Below are positions 45,557 through 51,549 of a DNA stretch of 64,000 bases, in pieces. Source of the stretch: a virus; the IMG/VR virus record IMGVR_UViG_3300031787_000010, positions 1 to 64,000 of that record; one strand, written 5' to 3'. The translations under genes were made by a program, and so were the position numbers. The notes under the pieces were generated by a model. It saw only the letters and a list, made by a program, of their open reading frames with translations, ran no database searches and had not been told where the DNA came from. Positions within the stretch are counted from its first letter, which is position 1. Each line of letters opens with the position of its first letter.

Positions 45557-46149
45557 ATAAACTAAAAGGACACGTTCCCGATGCGGTATTAAGTCAAATT
45601 CCACAAGTAATGGAAAAATTCCAAATTAATACCCCATTGAGATTGTGTCACTTTTTAGCACAATGTGCACACGAAAGTGGTAACTTTAAGGCAGTAACAG
45701 AAAATTTAAATTATAGTCCCGTATCATTACTAAAAGTATTTGGTAAATATTTTAATGAAAAGAACGTAGAAGCATATGCACGTAAACCAGAAAAGATTGC
45801 TAACCTCGTATACGGAAATAGAATGGGTAATGGTCCAGAAAGTAGTGGTGATGGATTTAAGTATCGAGGCCGTGGATATATCCAACTAACGGGTAAAGTC
45901 AACTACCAATCATTTGATAAAGTAGTAGATGAAGATATTACCACAAACCCAGACTTGGTAGCAACAAAATATCCATTATTATCTGCGGCATGGTTCTGGA
46001 ACTCCAGAGCGTTGAATGCGTTAGCTGACAAGGGTGCAAGTGAATTAGATGTAACCGCTATTACCAAAAAGGTAAATGGTGGGACACACGGATTGGTTGA
46101 TCGTATTGAGAAATTCAATAAATTCTACGGGGTCTTGACAAAAAATTAA
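45547..46149 (+). CDS. Endolysin, GH19 chitinase/lysozyme family
   Basis: 200 residues. GH19 signature: FLAQCAHESGNFKAVTENLNYSP (catalytic Glu), YGNRMGNGPESSGDGFKYRGRGYIQLTGKVNY and AAWFWNSRALNALAD. No signal peptide, so it depends on a holin. CTGGAGATATTCG precedes ATG 45547. Confidence 0.92.
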   Translation: MQLDKLKGHVPDAVLSQIPQVMEKFQINTPLRLCHFLAQCAHESGNFKAVTENLNYSPVSLLKVFGKYFNEKNVEAYARKPEKIANLVYGNRMGNGPESSGDGFKYRGRGYIQLTGKVNYQSFDKVVDEDITTNPDLVATKYPLLSAAWFWNSRALNALADKGASELDVTAITKKVNGGTHGLVDRIEKFNKFYGVLTKN

Positions 46150-46162
46150 TTTAGTCTATATT
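46135..46162 (+). promoter_or_regulatory. Sigma-70-type promoter
   Basis: TTGACA (46135-46140), 16-base spacer, TATATT (46157-46162), overlapping the endolysin stop and feeding the gene at 46192. Confidence 0.6.
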
Positions 46163-46191
46163 TAAAGTTGTATGACTAAATGAGGTTACTT

Positions 46192-46557
46192 ATGAAAAAG
46201 AAAATATTTGTATTCGGAAGTAATCTTGCGGGGCGACACGGAAAAGGTGCCGCCCTTCGAGCTTATCAAGAACACGGTGCGATATACGGTCAAGGTGTGG
46301 GATTACAAGGTAATAGTTACGCCATACCAACAAAAGACGAAAACATACAATCGTTACCATTAAATAAAATTGAAAGATATGTACAACAGTTTATCAAATT
46401 CGCAAAACTAAACCCAGATTTACAATTTGAAGTAACACGGGTTGGGTGTGGACTTGCTGGATACGAGGACAACGATATTGCTCCGATGTTCACCGAAGCG
46501 CCTTCTAATTGTATATTACCGGTAGGATGGAGAGCATATGCCAGTACGTCAAACTAA
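46192..46557 (+). CDS. Macro-domain-like conserved phage protein
   Basis: 121 residues from ATG 46192 with ATGAGGTTACTT before it. Motifs FVFGSNLAGRHGKGAALRAYQEHGA, GLQGNSYAIPTKD and VTRVGCGLAGYEDNDIAPMF occur in a widespread bacterial and phage family that resembles macro (ADP-ribose-binding) domains. Ligand unknown. Confidence 0.65.
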   Translation: MKKKIFVFGSNLAGRHGKGAALRAYQEHGAIYGQGVGLQGNSYAIPTKDENIQSLPLNKIERYVQQFIKFAKLNPDLQFEVTRVGCGLAGYEDNDIAPMFTEAPSNCILPVGWRAYASTSN

Positions 46558-46834
46558 AGAATTTTTACAACAGAAGCCGGTGACCTTGACAGAAACGGAA
46601 GAACATCTTATTGTTAAGCGTAAGTGGTGGGCCGTCACGTTGTTAATTATCGGTGGCATTATATTAGCAGGACGATTACCGCTTCCACTTTCTCTTCCTT
46701 ATGTCTTGTTTTTCTTTGGTCACGGTGGTATGCTACATTCGTTCTATTTGAAACGAGATATTCCAATGGTCATCGTAAATTCCGTATGGTTATTGATTGA
46801 TGCCGTTGGAGCGTATCGGTGGATTGGGTCGTAA
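46538..46834 (+). CDS. Small multi-helix membrane protein
   Basis: 98 residues, about three hydrophobic helices (WWAVTLLIIGGIILA, LSLPYVLFFFG, VIVNSVWLLIDAVG). Overlaps the previous gene by 20 bases. Function unknown. Confidence 0.6.
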   Translation: MPVRQTKEFLQQKPVTLTETEEHLIVKRKWWAVTLLIIGGIILAGRLPLPLSLPYVLFFFGHGGMLHSFYLKRDIPMVIVNSVWLLIDAVGAYRWIGS

Positions 46835-46986
46835 AATCTCCATGCATCAAAATCTGTAAGATGGATAATAATATCTGTATAGGATGTTATCGTACTATTT
46901 CAGAGATTTCTAGATGGAAAACGCATAACGGCTTGACAAAAGTTTGGATATGGTGTAAGATACTAATCCGAAAAATTTGGAGTTAG
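46819..46986 (+). CDS. DUF1289-type Fe-S-like miniprotein
   Basis: A 55-residue frame, proposed start GTG 46819 with GGAG 7-10 bases upstream; a shorter version would start at ATG 46861. The segment KSPCIKICKMDNNICIGCYR followed by TISEISRW matches the DUF1289 pattern SPC-x3-C ... C-x-GC-x-RT-x-x-EI-x-x-W almost completely, with four Cys. It overlaps the previous gene by 16 bases. The downstream promoter is inside its coding end. Confidence 0.65.
   Translation: MDWVVKSPCIKICKMDNNICIGCYRTISEISRWKTHNGLTKVWIWCKILIRKIWS
46933..46961 (+). promoter_or_regulatory. Sigma-70-type promoter
   Basis: TTGACA (46933-46938), 17-base spacer, TAAGAT (46956-46961), inside the end of the DUF1289-like gene, driving the phosphoesterase gene. 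Confidence 0.75.
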
Positions 46987-46988
46987 AT

Positions 46989-47516
46989 ATGCCAAATGTT
47001 TTTTTAATTTCTGATACGCATTTCGGACATGACAATATGTACCGATTTACGAACGCAGATGGAACACGGGTACGCCATCAGTTTGCGAACGCAGCTGAAG
47101 GTGACCAAACGATGATTGAAAATTGGAATAACGTAGTAAAACCTACGGATAAAGTATACCATTTGGGTGATGTCTTTATAAATCGAAAAGCTCGATTTAT
47201 TTTAGAAGCACTTAATGGTAAAAAAGTACTTATCAAAGGTAATCACGACATCTTTGATTTGGATAATTATGTACCTTATTTTAAAGACATTCGTGCTTAC
47301 CATGTACTAGATAAATTCATAATTAGTCACATCCCGATTCATAAAGATTCAATCGAACGCTTTAGGGGGAATGTACACGGACATCTTCACAGTAATGTGG
47401 TACGGCTTGACAATTCGAGCAATCCAGATGTACATTACAAGTCGGTATGTGTAGAACATATTAATTACACACCAATTGAATTGTCGGAAATACAAACTTA
47501 TTTTAATAGTATTTAA
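46989..47516 (+). CDS. Calcineurin-like metallophosphoesterase
   Basis: 175 residues from ATG 46989 (MPNVFLISDTHFGHDNMYRF), with TTGGAGTTAGAT upstream. Motifs SDTHFGH, HLGDVF, KGNHDIF, SHIPIH and HGHLHS supply the two-metal site. It resembles the small phage/bacterial phosphoesterases of the YfcE type. Substrate unknown. Confidence 0.85.
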   Translation: MPNVFLISDTHFGHDNMYRFTNADGTRVRHQFANAAEGDQTMIENWNNVVKPTDKVYHLGDVFINRKARFILEALNGKKVLIKGNHDIFDLDNYVPYFKDIRAYHVLDKFIISHIPIHKDSIERFRGNVHGHLHSNVVRLDNSSNPDVHYKSVCVEHINYTPIELSEIQTYFNSI

Positions 47517-47536
47517 TACTTATTTAAGATTGGGAC

Positions 47537-47565
47537 TTGACAAACTCAACACGCTGGTGTATAAT
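47537..47565 (+). promoter_or_regulatory. Promoter of the tRNA/ncRNA array
   Basis: TTGACA (47537-47542), 17-base spacer, TATAAT (47560-47565): the best consensus match in the window, opening the RNA gene array. Confidence 0.88.
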
Positions 47566-47572
47566 TAAAGTG

Positions 47573-47718
47573 TGGTCGGAATTACCCCCGAGTAATCGGG
47601 CAGTCCAAAAGACGGTTAGATAATCTCCTTCCACATAAAAGGTTTACTTTCCGAGTTCCCGGCCTCCGACAACGAGGAAATAACTCCGACGTATGGCTCA
47701 CGACACGAGCCACTCTAC
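47573..47718 (+). ncRNA. Structured RNA leader before tRNA-Glu
   Basis: No gene-sized frame. Contains several hairpins: CCCGA / TCGGG around TAA, TGGCTC / GAGCCA, CCTC / GAGG, and an outer TGTGG / CCACA. It starts about 7 bases after the -10 box, so it is a transcribed leader, perhaps the 5' part of a large RNA that continues past tRNA-Glu. Confidence 0.5.
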
Positions 47719-47790
47719 GCCGCGTTCGTCTATCGGTTAGGACATAGCCCTTTCAAGGCTAGAAGGCGGGTTCGATTCCCGCACGCGGTA
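47719..47790 (+). tRNA. tRNA-Glu (TTC)
   Basis: 72 nt, full cloverleaf, anticodon loop CTTTCAA, T-loop GGTTCGATTCC. Acceptor stem has a G-U first pair. Confidence 0.93.
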
Positions 47791-48043
47791 CTTGGTGCAC
47801 CGAAGCGCAGTCGAGGTGATGAAATGAAAGAACGTGCAAAATCTTTCAGCCAAAAGTTCCCGTCAGCTTCAATGGTTGTCTGACGTTAAACAATGAATCA
47901 TTCCGTTTCCACGACACGGGATACGCTGTGGGGTTGGTTAGTGCTTTCTTACCAAACAAGAAACGCAAAGGTTAAGGGGAGCGGGTCTAGACCGCGCGAC
48001 ATCCTTGGGTAACTGGAAACTACCTCAATTGTCACCCCTCTGA
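47791..48043 (+). ncRNA. Structured non-coding segment between tRNA-Glu and tRNA-Gln
   Basis: 253 nt with no convincing coding frame. Clear hairpins: TGAAAGA / TCTTTCA, CGTCAG / CTGACG, TTGGT / ACCAA, and palindromic GGGTCTAGACC within GCGG/CCGC. Probably part of a large structured transcript spanning both tRNAs. Confidence 0.5.
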
Positions 48044-48114
48044 TGCCCACTCGTATAATGGCAATACAGTTGACTTTGGATCAACGAATCGTGGTTCGAT
48101 TCCATGGTGGGCAA
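48044..48114 (+). tRNA. tRNA-Gln (TTG)
   Basis: 71 nt, acceptor TGCCCAC / GTGGGCA, anticodon loop CTTTGGA, discriminator A. Confidence 0.9.
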
Positions 48115-48118
48115 TAAC

Positions 48119-48244
48119 AGATGTGCAACGAGGGCAACGCCTGTGGTGGGGGCTACGTTCGAGTAACATAGTTGTCTAGTAACATTGGTGTGTGAACGAC
48201 ACGTTGAGCGACCTGGTCACATCTACTCTTTTTGTTCCTAGCAG
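48119..48244 (+). ncRNA. RNA closed by 7-bp terminal stem, with terminator-like end
   Basis: Ends AGATGTG (48119-48125) and CACATCT (48228-48234) pair, enclosing about 100 nt with several short stems. CTTTTTG follows and may end transcription. No coding frame. Confidence 0.5.
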
Positions 48245-48274
48245 TTCCTAATTAACTTTTAAATGGAGTACAAT

Positions 48275-48427
48275 ATGTACAAGTTTCTTCTTGTTCTTAC
48301 TGTTGCTACGTTGACCGCTTGCAGCACAAAGGAAGTTGCCGAAACTACGGCAGATTCTACTGCTGTAGCTATCGATTCGGTCAAGGTAACTACCGACAGT
48401 GCTGTTGTTGATTCAACCGCTAAGTAA
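48275..48427 (+). CDS. Small lipoprotein
   Basis: 50 residues, MYKFLLVLTVATLTACSTKEVAE. A signal peptide ends in the lipobox LTAC, with the lipidated Cys at 16. The mature part is Ala/Asp/Ser/Val/Thr-rich (TADSTAVAIDSV). AATGGAGTACAAT precedes the ATG. Hidden within the RNA array; its stop codon lies directly before the hammerhead fold. An outer-membrane role, such as superinfection immunity or lysis control, is a guess. Confidence 0.75.
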   Translation: MYKFLLVLTVATLTACSTKEVAETTADSTAVAIDSVKVTTDSAVVDSTAK

Positions 48428-48546
48428 GCAATACTGATGAGGCCTTAATGGCCGAAAGGTTTCCCACGGCGATTCTAGAGCATGGGGAAATTAAAATGGG
48501 ACACACTCATAGAACGCCGGTCCCTACCTCTATTGCAAGGAGACTT
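48422..48546 (+). ncRNA. Type I hammerhead ribozyme
   Basis: The core is complete: CTGATGA (48434-48440), stem II GGCC-TTAAT-GGCC (48441-48453), GAAA (48454-48457). Stem I pairs GCAATA (48428-48433) with TATTGC (48531-48536), and further out AAGT with ACTT (48543-48546). Stem III pairs AGGT (48457-48460) with ACCT (48526-48529), then CGGCG with CGCCG. The cleavage site follows C48530 in the CUC triplet. The fold begins at the lipoprotein stop codon, so self-cleavage would separate that mRNA from downstream tRNAs. Confidence 0.8.
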
Positions 48547-48621
48547 CCTCGTAAACGTATGTACGAGAATTAGTCTAATCAATGATGGTAAATGGTAAGC
48601 GCACCAGACTCATTGGCCCAC

Positions 48622-48650
48622 TTGACAAGTATTTTACTGACGTTTATACT
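48622..48650 (+). promoter_or_regulatory. Sigma-70-type promoter
   Basis: TTGACA (48622-48627), 17-base spacer, TATACT (48645-48650). A hairpin CTCGTA / TACGAG lies upstream of it and a TATAAATA octamer (48666-48673) downstream. Confidence 0.8.
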
Positions 48651-48696
48651 TAAGAGTGATACTAATATAAATAAAAATAAAAATTTCAGGGGAGTT

Positions 48697-48734
48697 ATGG
48701 TTGTCCCCACAGAAGTGCGCACTTCAACAACCAT
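48697..48734 (+). ncRNA. Hairpin ahead of the tRNA-Gly-like gene
   Basis: Arms ATGGTTGT (48697-48704) and ACAACCAT (48727-48734) enclose an inner perfect palindrome GAAGTGCGCACTTC. Probable leader structure of the transcript starting near 48657. Confidence 0.55.
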
Positions 48735-48737
48735 CCT

Positions 48738-48808
48738 GCGGTTCTAGTGTAATAGCTAGCACGGTTGGCGTCCAGCTAACAGGTCCGGTGCAACTCCGTG
48801 GAACCGCT
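48738..48808 (+). tRNA. Aberrant tRNA-Gly (TCC)-like
   Basis: 71 nt with a perfect 7-bp acceptor (GCGGTTC / GAACCGC), U discriminator and Gly-type D arm, anticodon loop CGTCCAG. Deviations: position 33 is G instead of U, the D-loop lacks the GG pair (AG), the T-loop is TGCAACT so GTTC becomes GTGC, and the T stem is imperfect. It is not ordinary decoding tRNA; see findings. A decayed gene is the alternative. Confidence 0.6.
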
Positions 48809-48813
48809 CTTGT

Positions 48814-48885
48814 CGCAGGGTAGAGCAGAGGCAGCTCGCCACGCTCATAATGTGGAGGCCGATGGTTCGAGTCCATCCCCTGCTA
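48814..48885 (+). tRNA. tRNA-Met (CAT), initiator-like
   Basis: 72 nt. C at position 1 faces U72, an unpaired start as in initiators, and the D arm TAGAGCAG ... CTC resembles fMet tRNA. The anticodon stem lacks the three G-C pairs usual in initiators, so the initiator role is likely but not certain. Confidence 0.8.
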
Positions 48886-48896
48886 TTTGAAATAAC

Positions 48897-48978
48897 GCGT
48901 TCGTGGCGGAACTGGCAGACGCACCAGATTTAGGCTCTGGCGATGTAAATCGTGTGGGTTCAAGTCCCTCCGAACGCA
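48897..48978 (+). tRNA. tRNA-Leu (TAG)
   Basis: 82 nt with long variable arm, anticodon loop TTTAGGC, acceptor GCGTTCG / CGAACGC. Confidence 0.93.
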
Positions 48979-48987
48979 TAGTAAGGC

Positions 48988-49016
48988 TTGACAACTTGAT
49001 AGAATTGATGTAAGTT
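48988..49016 (+). promoter_or_regulatory. Promoter of the large structured RNA
   Basis: TTGACA (48988-48993), 17-base spacer, TAAGTT (49011-49016). Confidence 0.65.
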
Positions 49017-49022
49017 GAATAT

Positions 49023-49463
49023 GTTGTTTGACAACAATCGGCGTGACGATGGTATCCATCCTAATTAATACCGTCACGCATCCGATTAGTAATCCCGCTG
49101 GGGTTACTGTAAACGGGGCACGGCGCCCGGGGTAAAAGTCCTCTATAAACCGCAGTGGTATCCATCGTGTCTTAACCTACGATGTAAAATACAAACCTTC
49201 GGGTAATACGTTAAGCGGTCGTATTGTCGAGACGAATACGCGGTACCCAATAGCCGATAAGTATTGGGAAGAGTGGTCCTCTTGTTGACGGCATAAGGCC
49301 GTTCATCTTAAATCAGCTGGTGTAGATGTGGCTACACCGTCCTGTCAGAATTCACAGGCGAATAGATGGCGTGATACACCATCTACCACAGTCTCCATAT
49401 CCACGATGGATATTGGGACGGGCGCTCTAGTCCCGAAGCGCACAACAAGTCTCGGGATTTTTT
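49023..49463 (+). ncRNA. Large ornate non-coding RNA (about 440 nt)
   Basis: No coding frame, own promoter and terminator. Reading along it gives well over a dozen hairpins: GTGAC...GTCAC, GTAATCCC / GGGGTTAC, CATCGT / ACGATG, CC-TTCG-GG, AATACG / CGTATT, CCCAATA / TATTGGG, ACGGC / GCCGT, GGTGTAG / CTACACC, CCTGT / ACAGG, AGATGG / CCATCT, ATATCCA / TGGATAT, GGGAC / GTCCC. Size, ornate fold and tRNA neighbours recall GOLLD and ROOL RNAs of phages, but membership is untested. Confidence 0.65.
49431..49463 (+). terminator. Intrinsic terminator of the large RNA
   Basis: TCCCGA (49431-49436) pairs with TCGGGA (49452-49457), followed directly by T6. tRNA-Lys begins 2 bases later. Confidence 0.75.
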
Positions 49464-49464
49464 A

Positions 49465-49538
49465 GCCTCCATAACTCAATTGGTCAGAGTAGCTGGCTTT
49501 TAACCAGTAAGTTCTAGGTTCGAGTCCTAGTGGGGGCA
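49465..49538 (+). tRNA. tRNA-Lys (TTT)
   Basis: 74 nt, anticodon loop CTTTTAA between GCTGG/CCAGT arms, T-loop GGTTCGAGTCC. Confidence 0.93.
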
Positions 49539-49541
49539 CTA

Positions 49542-49617
49542 TCCGCCGATGGCCAAATGGTGAAGGCAGCGGTCTTATATACCGAAGATGTGCAGGTTCA
49601 AGTCCTGCTCGGCGGAC
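49542..49617 (+). tRNA. tRNA-Ile (TAT)
   Basis: 76 nt, acceptor TCCGCCG / CGGCGGA, anticodon loop CTTATAT. A TAT anticodon is rare in bacteria, which usually read AUA with a lysidine-modified CAT. Confidence 0.85.
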
Positions 49618-49623
49618 TTTGTT

Positions 49624-49697
49624 GGGCCTTTAGCTCAGTTGGTTAGAGCACCCGACTCATAATCGGGAGTGCCTGGGTTCAAGCCCCAGAGGGCCCA
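49624..49697 (+). tRNA. tRNA-Ile2-like (CAT, lysidine type)
   Basis: 74 nt. Opening GGGCCTTTAGCTCAG and stem CGACTCATAATCG match tRNA-Ile2 whose C34 is turned into lysidine to read AUA; elongator Met is the alternative. Confidence 0.75.
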
Positions 49698-49704
49698 TAT
49701 ATTT

Positions 49705-49787
49705 GCCCTGGTGGTGGAATGGTATACACAGCAGACTTAAAATCTGCCGGCCTTACGGTCTTGCGAGTTCGAGTCTCGCCCTGGGCA
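49705..49787 (+). tRNA. tRNA-Leu (TAA)
   Basis: 83 nt with long variable arm, anticodon loop CTTAAAA in GCAGA/TCTGC arms. One acceptor mismatch. Confidence 0.9.
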
Positions 49788-49796
49788 CTTAAGTAC

Positions 49797-49868
49797 GCAC
49801 GTGTCATATAACGGCTATTATCCTAGCCTTCCAAGCTAGAGACGCGGGTTCGACTCCCGCCACGTGCT
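49797..49868 (+). tRNA. tRNA-Gly (TCC)
   Basis: 72 nt, anticodon loop CTTCCAA, normal T-loop GGTTCGACTCC. This is the ordinary Gly (TCC) tRNA, so the aberrant copy at 48738 is extra. Confidence 0.9.
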
Positions 49869-50064
49869 TGTAGTACAGCAGGACGTATCTTATACGGTTA
49901 GTGGTCGTATGGAAAGGCATCTGATGAAAACCCCCTGGGGTTAGGATGAATAACGACGATGTATAGGGGTGGTCATTCCGGCCGATTGCGGGTCTGATAC
50001 ACAGATAAGAGTTGCAACTACTTATCACCCGATTGCAGGACAACACCTTTCCCGCTGTACTACA
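49869..50064 (+). ncRNA. Large RNA closed by an 11-bp perfect stem
   Basis: TGTAGTACAGC (49869-49879) pairs exactly with GCTGTACTACA (50054-50064). The 174 nt inside hold hairpins AACCCC / GGGGTT and GATAAG / CTTATC, and a direct repeat CCGATTGC. No coding frame on this strand. No known RNA family recognised. Confidence 0.55.
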
Positions 50065-50087
50065 TTTACAAGTTCGATCCAAATACT

Positions 50088-50705
50088 ATGTCACCAGTAT
50101 ATAACAAAATTTATGCGGTAGGAGATTCACACGCTGGTACGTTTTATAGTATTACACATACCATGCCTACTGGTCCAAATACTATGTATACCATTGCTTC
50201 TACTCCCAAAGATCTAATTCAAGAGTGGGGAGTTGCAACCGATGGGTTGATAGTATTTTGCTTTGGTGAAATTGATGTGAGATGTCACATTCACAATCAA
50301 ATCATACAAAAAAATAGATTAGAAGATGAAGTTATAAACACACTAGCAACATCGTACATCAATAAAATTAAAACAGTAGACTCCGATATAGGAGTTATGA
50401 GTATAGTACCACCAGCACGTATTGAAACTCAATCTGATGTAATGAAAAATTCGCAGTATCCGTTCATAGGTTCAGATAGTGATAGAGTTCGATACACACA
50501 AAAATTAAATAATACACTTAAAAGTTTATGTGAAAAATACGGTATATTATATTTTGATATATACACGTTGTATGCTGATAACGACGGACATTTGAAATTA
50601 GATTATTCCGATTCTGATTTAATTCACATCAGAGATAATCAATATCCATCATATGTTTTAAAGTTACTGAATAGTATGGAAAACATACAAAAATATAAAA
50701 TATAA
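50088..50705 (+). CDS. SGNH/GDSL-type hydrolase
   Basis: 205 residues. Block I YAVGDSHAG, block III GEIDVRC and a C-terminal DLIHIRD suggest the Ser, Gly/Asn and Asp-His residues of SGNH esterases, which remove acetyl groups from sugars or peptidoglycan. Alone among tRNA genes, so substrate context is missing. Confidence 0.65.
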   Translation: MSPVYNKIYAVGDSHAGTFYSITHTMPTGPNTMYTIASTPKDLIQEWGVATDGLIVFCFGEIDVRCHIHNQIIQKNRLEDEVINTLATSYINKIKTVDSDIGVMSIVPPARIETQSDVMKNSQYPFIGSDSDRVRYTQKLNNTLKSLCEKYGILYFDIYTLYADNDGHLKLDYSDSDLIHIRDNQYPSYVLKLLNSMENIQKYKI

Positions 50706-50721
50706 TCTACTTATACACATT

Positions 50722-50793
50722 GCCACAATAGCTCAGCGGTAGAGCTCTCGATTTGTAATCGAGCGGTCGTCGGTTCAATCCCGACTTGTGGCT
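50722..50793 (+). tRNA. tRNA-Thr (TGT)
   Basis: 72 nt, anticodon loop TTTGTAA, acceptor GCCACAA / TTGTGGC. Confidence 0.93.
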
Positions 50794-50815
50794 CTTAACT
50801 TGAATGGAGTTGTCT

Positions 50816-50908
50816 ATGCCACATCCAAAAAAATGCGGAAAGGGCCGTCGAAAGATTGGGTCCAAGAAGCGTAATAATCGTTGGAAAAACAGAAAGCGCA
50901 AACACTAG
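50816..50908 (+). CDS. 30-residue arginine/lysine-rich peptide
   Basis: MPHPKKCGKGRRKIGSKKRN then NRWKNRKRKH; 15 basic residues. AATGGAGTTGTCT precedes the ATG. An RNA- or ribosome-binding peptide is plausible from charge only. Similar in shape to mini ribosomal proteins. Confidence 0.6.
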   Translation: MPHPKKCGKGRRKIGSKKRNNRWKNRKRKH

Positions 50909-50915
50909 TTCGACC

Positions 50916-50987
50916 GCGGGTGTAGCTCAGCGGTAGAGTCCGTGCTTGCCAAGCACGTTGTCGTGGGTTCGAATCCCATCGCCCGCT
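50916..50987 (+). tRNA. tRNA-Gly (GCC)
   Basis: 72 nt, acceptor GCGGGTG / CGCCCGC, anticodon loop TTGCCAA. Confidence 0.93.
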
Positions 50988-51008
50988 TAAATCTATAAGG
51001 AGTATAAT

Positions 51009-51137
51009 ATGTGTAAATGTGGAAGAAGTACACGCGAAGACGGTCTTTGTATGGGACTACATAAACTAACAGAACAAGAATATAAGCAGTTGTTGGCGGA
51101 ACAAAAGCTAACTACTACGCAAGAGGGTGATGAGTGA
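51009..51137 (+). CDS. 42-residue CDGSH-like miniprotein
   Basis: MCKCGRSTREDGLCMGLHKL ... with AAGGAGTATAAT upstream. The pattern C-x-C-x2-S ... C-x-G-x-H matches the three-Cys-one-His cluster site of CDGSH iron-sulphur proteins apart from Met for the Asp. A 2Fe-2S role is inferred. Confidence 0.55.
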   Translation: MCKCGRSTREDGLCMGLHKLTEQEYKQLLAEQKLTTTQEGDE

Positions 51138-51140
51138 GGC

Positions 51141-51169
51141 TTGACACTTTACTTAAAATAAGTTATACT
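51141..51169 (+). promoter_or_regulatory. Sigma-70-type promoter
   Basis: TTGACA (51141-51146), 17-base spacer, TATACT (51164-51169), 11 bases before tRNA-Ala. Confidence 0.85.
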
Positions 51170-51180
51170 TAAATCAGTAC

Positions 51181-51253
51181 GGGCCTGTAGCTCAGCTGGG
51201 AGAGCATCCGCTTTGCAAGCGAAAGGTCATCGGTTCGATCCCGATCAGGTCCA
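51181..51253 (+). tRNA. tRNA-Ala (TGC)
   Basis: 73 nt, anticodon loop TTTGCAA, acceptor GGGCCTG / CAGGTCC. Confidence 0.93.
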
Positions 51254-51256
51254 TTT

Positions 51257-51288
51257 AAAAGGTTCACTAGTAATAGCTGAACCTTTTT
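51257..51288 (+). terminator. Intrinsic terminator
   Basis: AAAAGGTTCA pairs with TGAACCTTTT, followed by T and CT, directly after tRNA-Ala. Confidence 0.75.
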
Positions 51289-51308
51289 CTATACTATTGG
51301 AGATTACT

Positions 51309-51440
51309 ATGTTTTTTCTTAAACTTATTCTGTGGTTGGGTATAGTCGTATGTGTTGCCGCTCTTGCTTTATTGTGGACATCGGGAATCACGCATATGAA
51401 TGAAATCCATCCAGACTATAAAGGGGAAGATTTTCCATAA
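51309..51440 (+). CDS. Small membrane protein
   Basis: 43 residues from ATG 51309 with TTGGAGATTACT upstream; one helix FLKLILWLGIVVCVAALALLW and a short acidic tail. Confidence 0.6.
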   Translation: MFFLKLILWLGIVVCVAALALLWTSGITHMNEIHPDYKGEDFP

Positions 51441-51461
51441 CACTAAATGATTTTCAATTGA

Positions 51462-51534
51462 GCCAAGATAGCTCAGTTGGTAGAGCAGCGGTCTGAAGAA
51501 CCGCGTGTCGGCAGTTCGATTCTGTCTCTTGGCA
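51462..51534 (+). tRNA. tRNA-Phe (GAA)
   Basis: 73 nt, anticodon loop CTGAAGA, acceptor GCCAAGA / TCTTGGC. Confidence 0.93.
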
Positions 51535-51549
51535 TGGAGGAAATAATAT

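Noticed and set aside
49023-49463. RNase P RNA or group I intron
   Set aside because: The conserved RNase P sequences (GAGGAAAGTCC-type) and group I core helices were not seen; flanking sequence shows no split gene.
49931-49975. Second hammerhead-like motif (CTGATGA followed by AACCCC/GGGGTT)
   Set aside because: After stem II the sequence is AGGATGAAT, not GAAA, and no matching cleavage-site strand was found; treated as part of the clamp RNA.
47791-50100. CRISPR array
   Set aside because: The repeats in this stretch are inverted and non-identical; there are no regularly spaced direct repeats and no cas genes.
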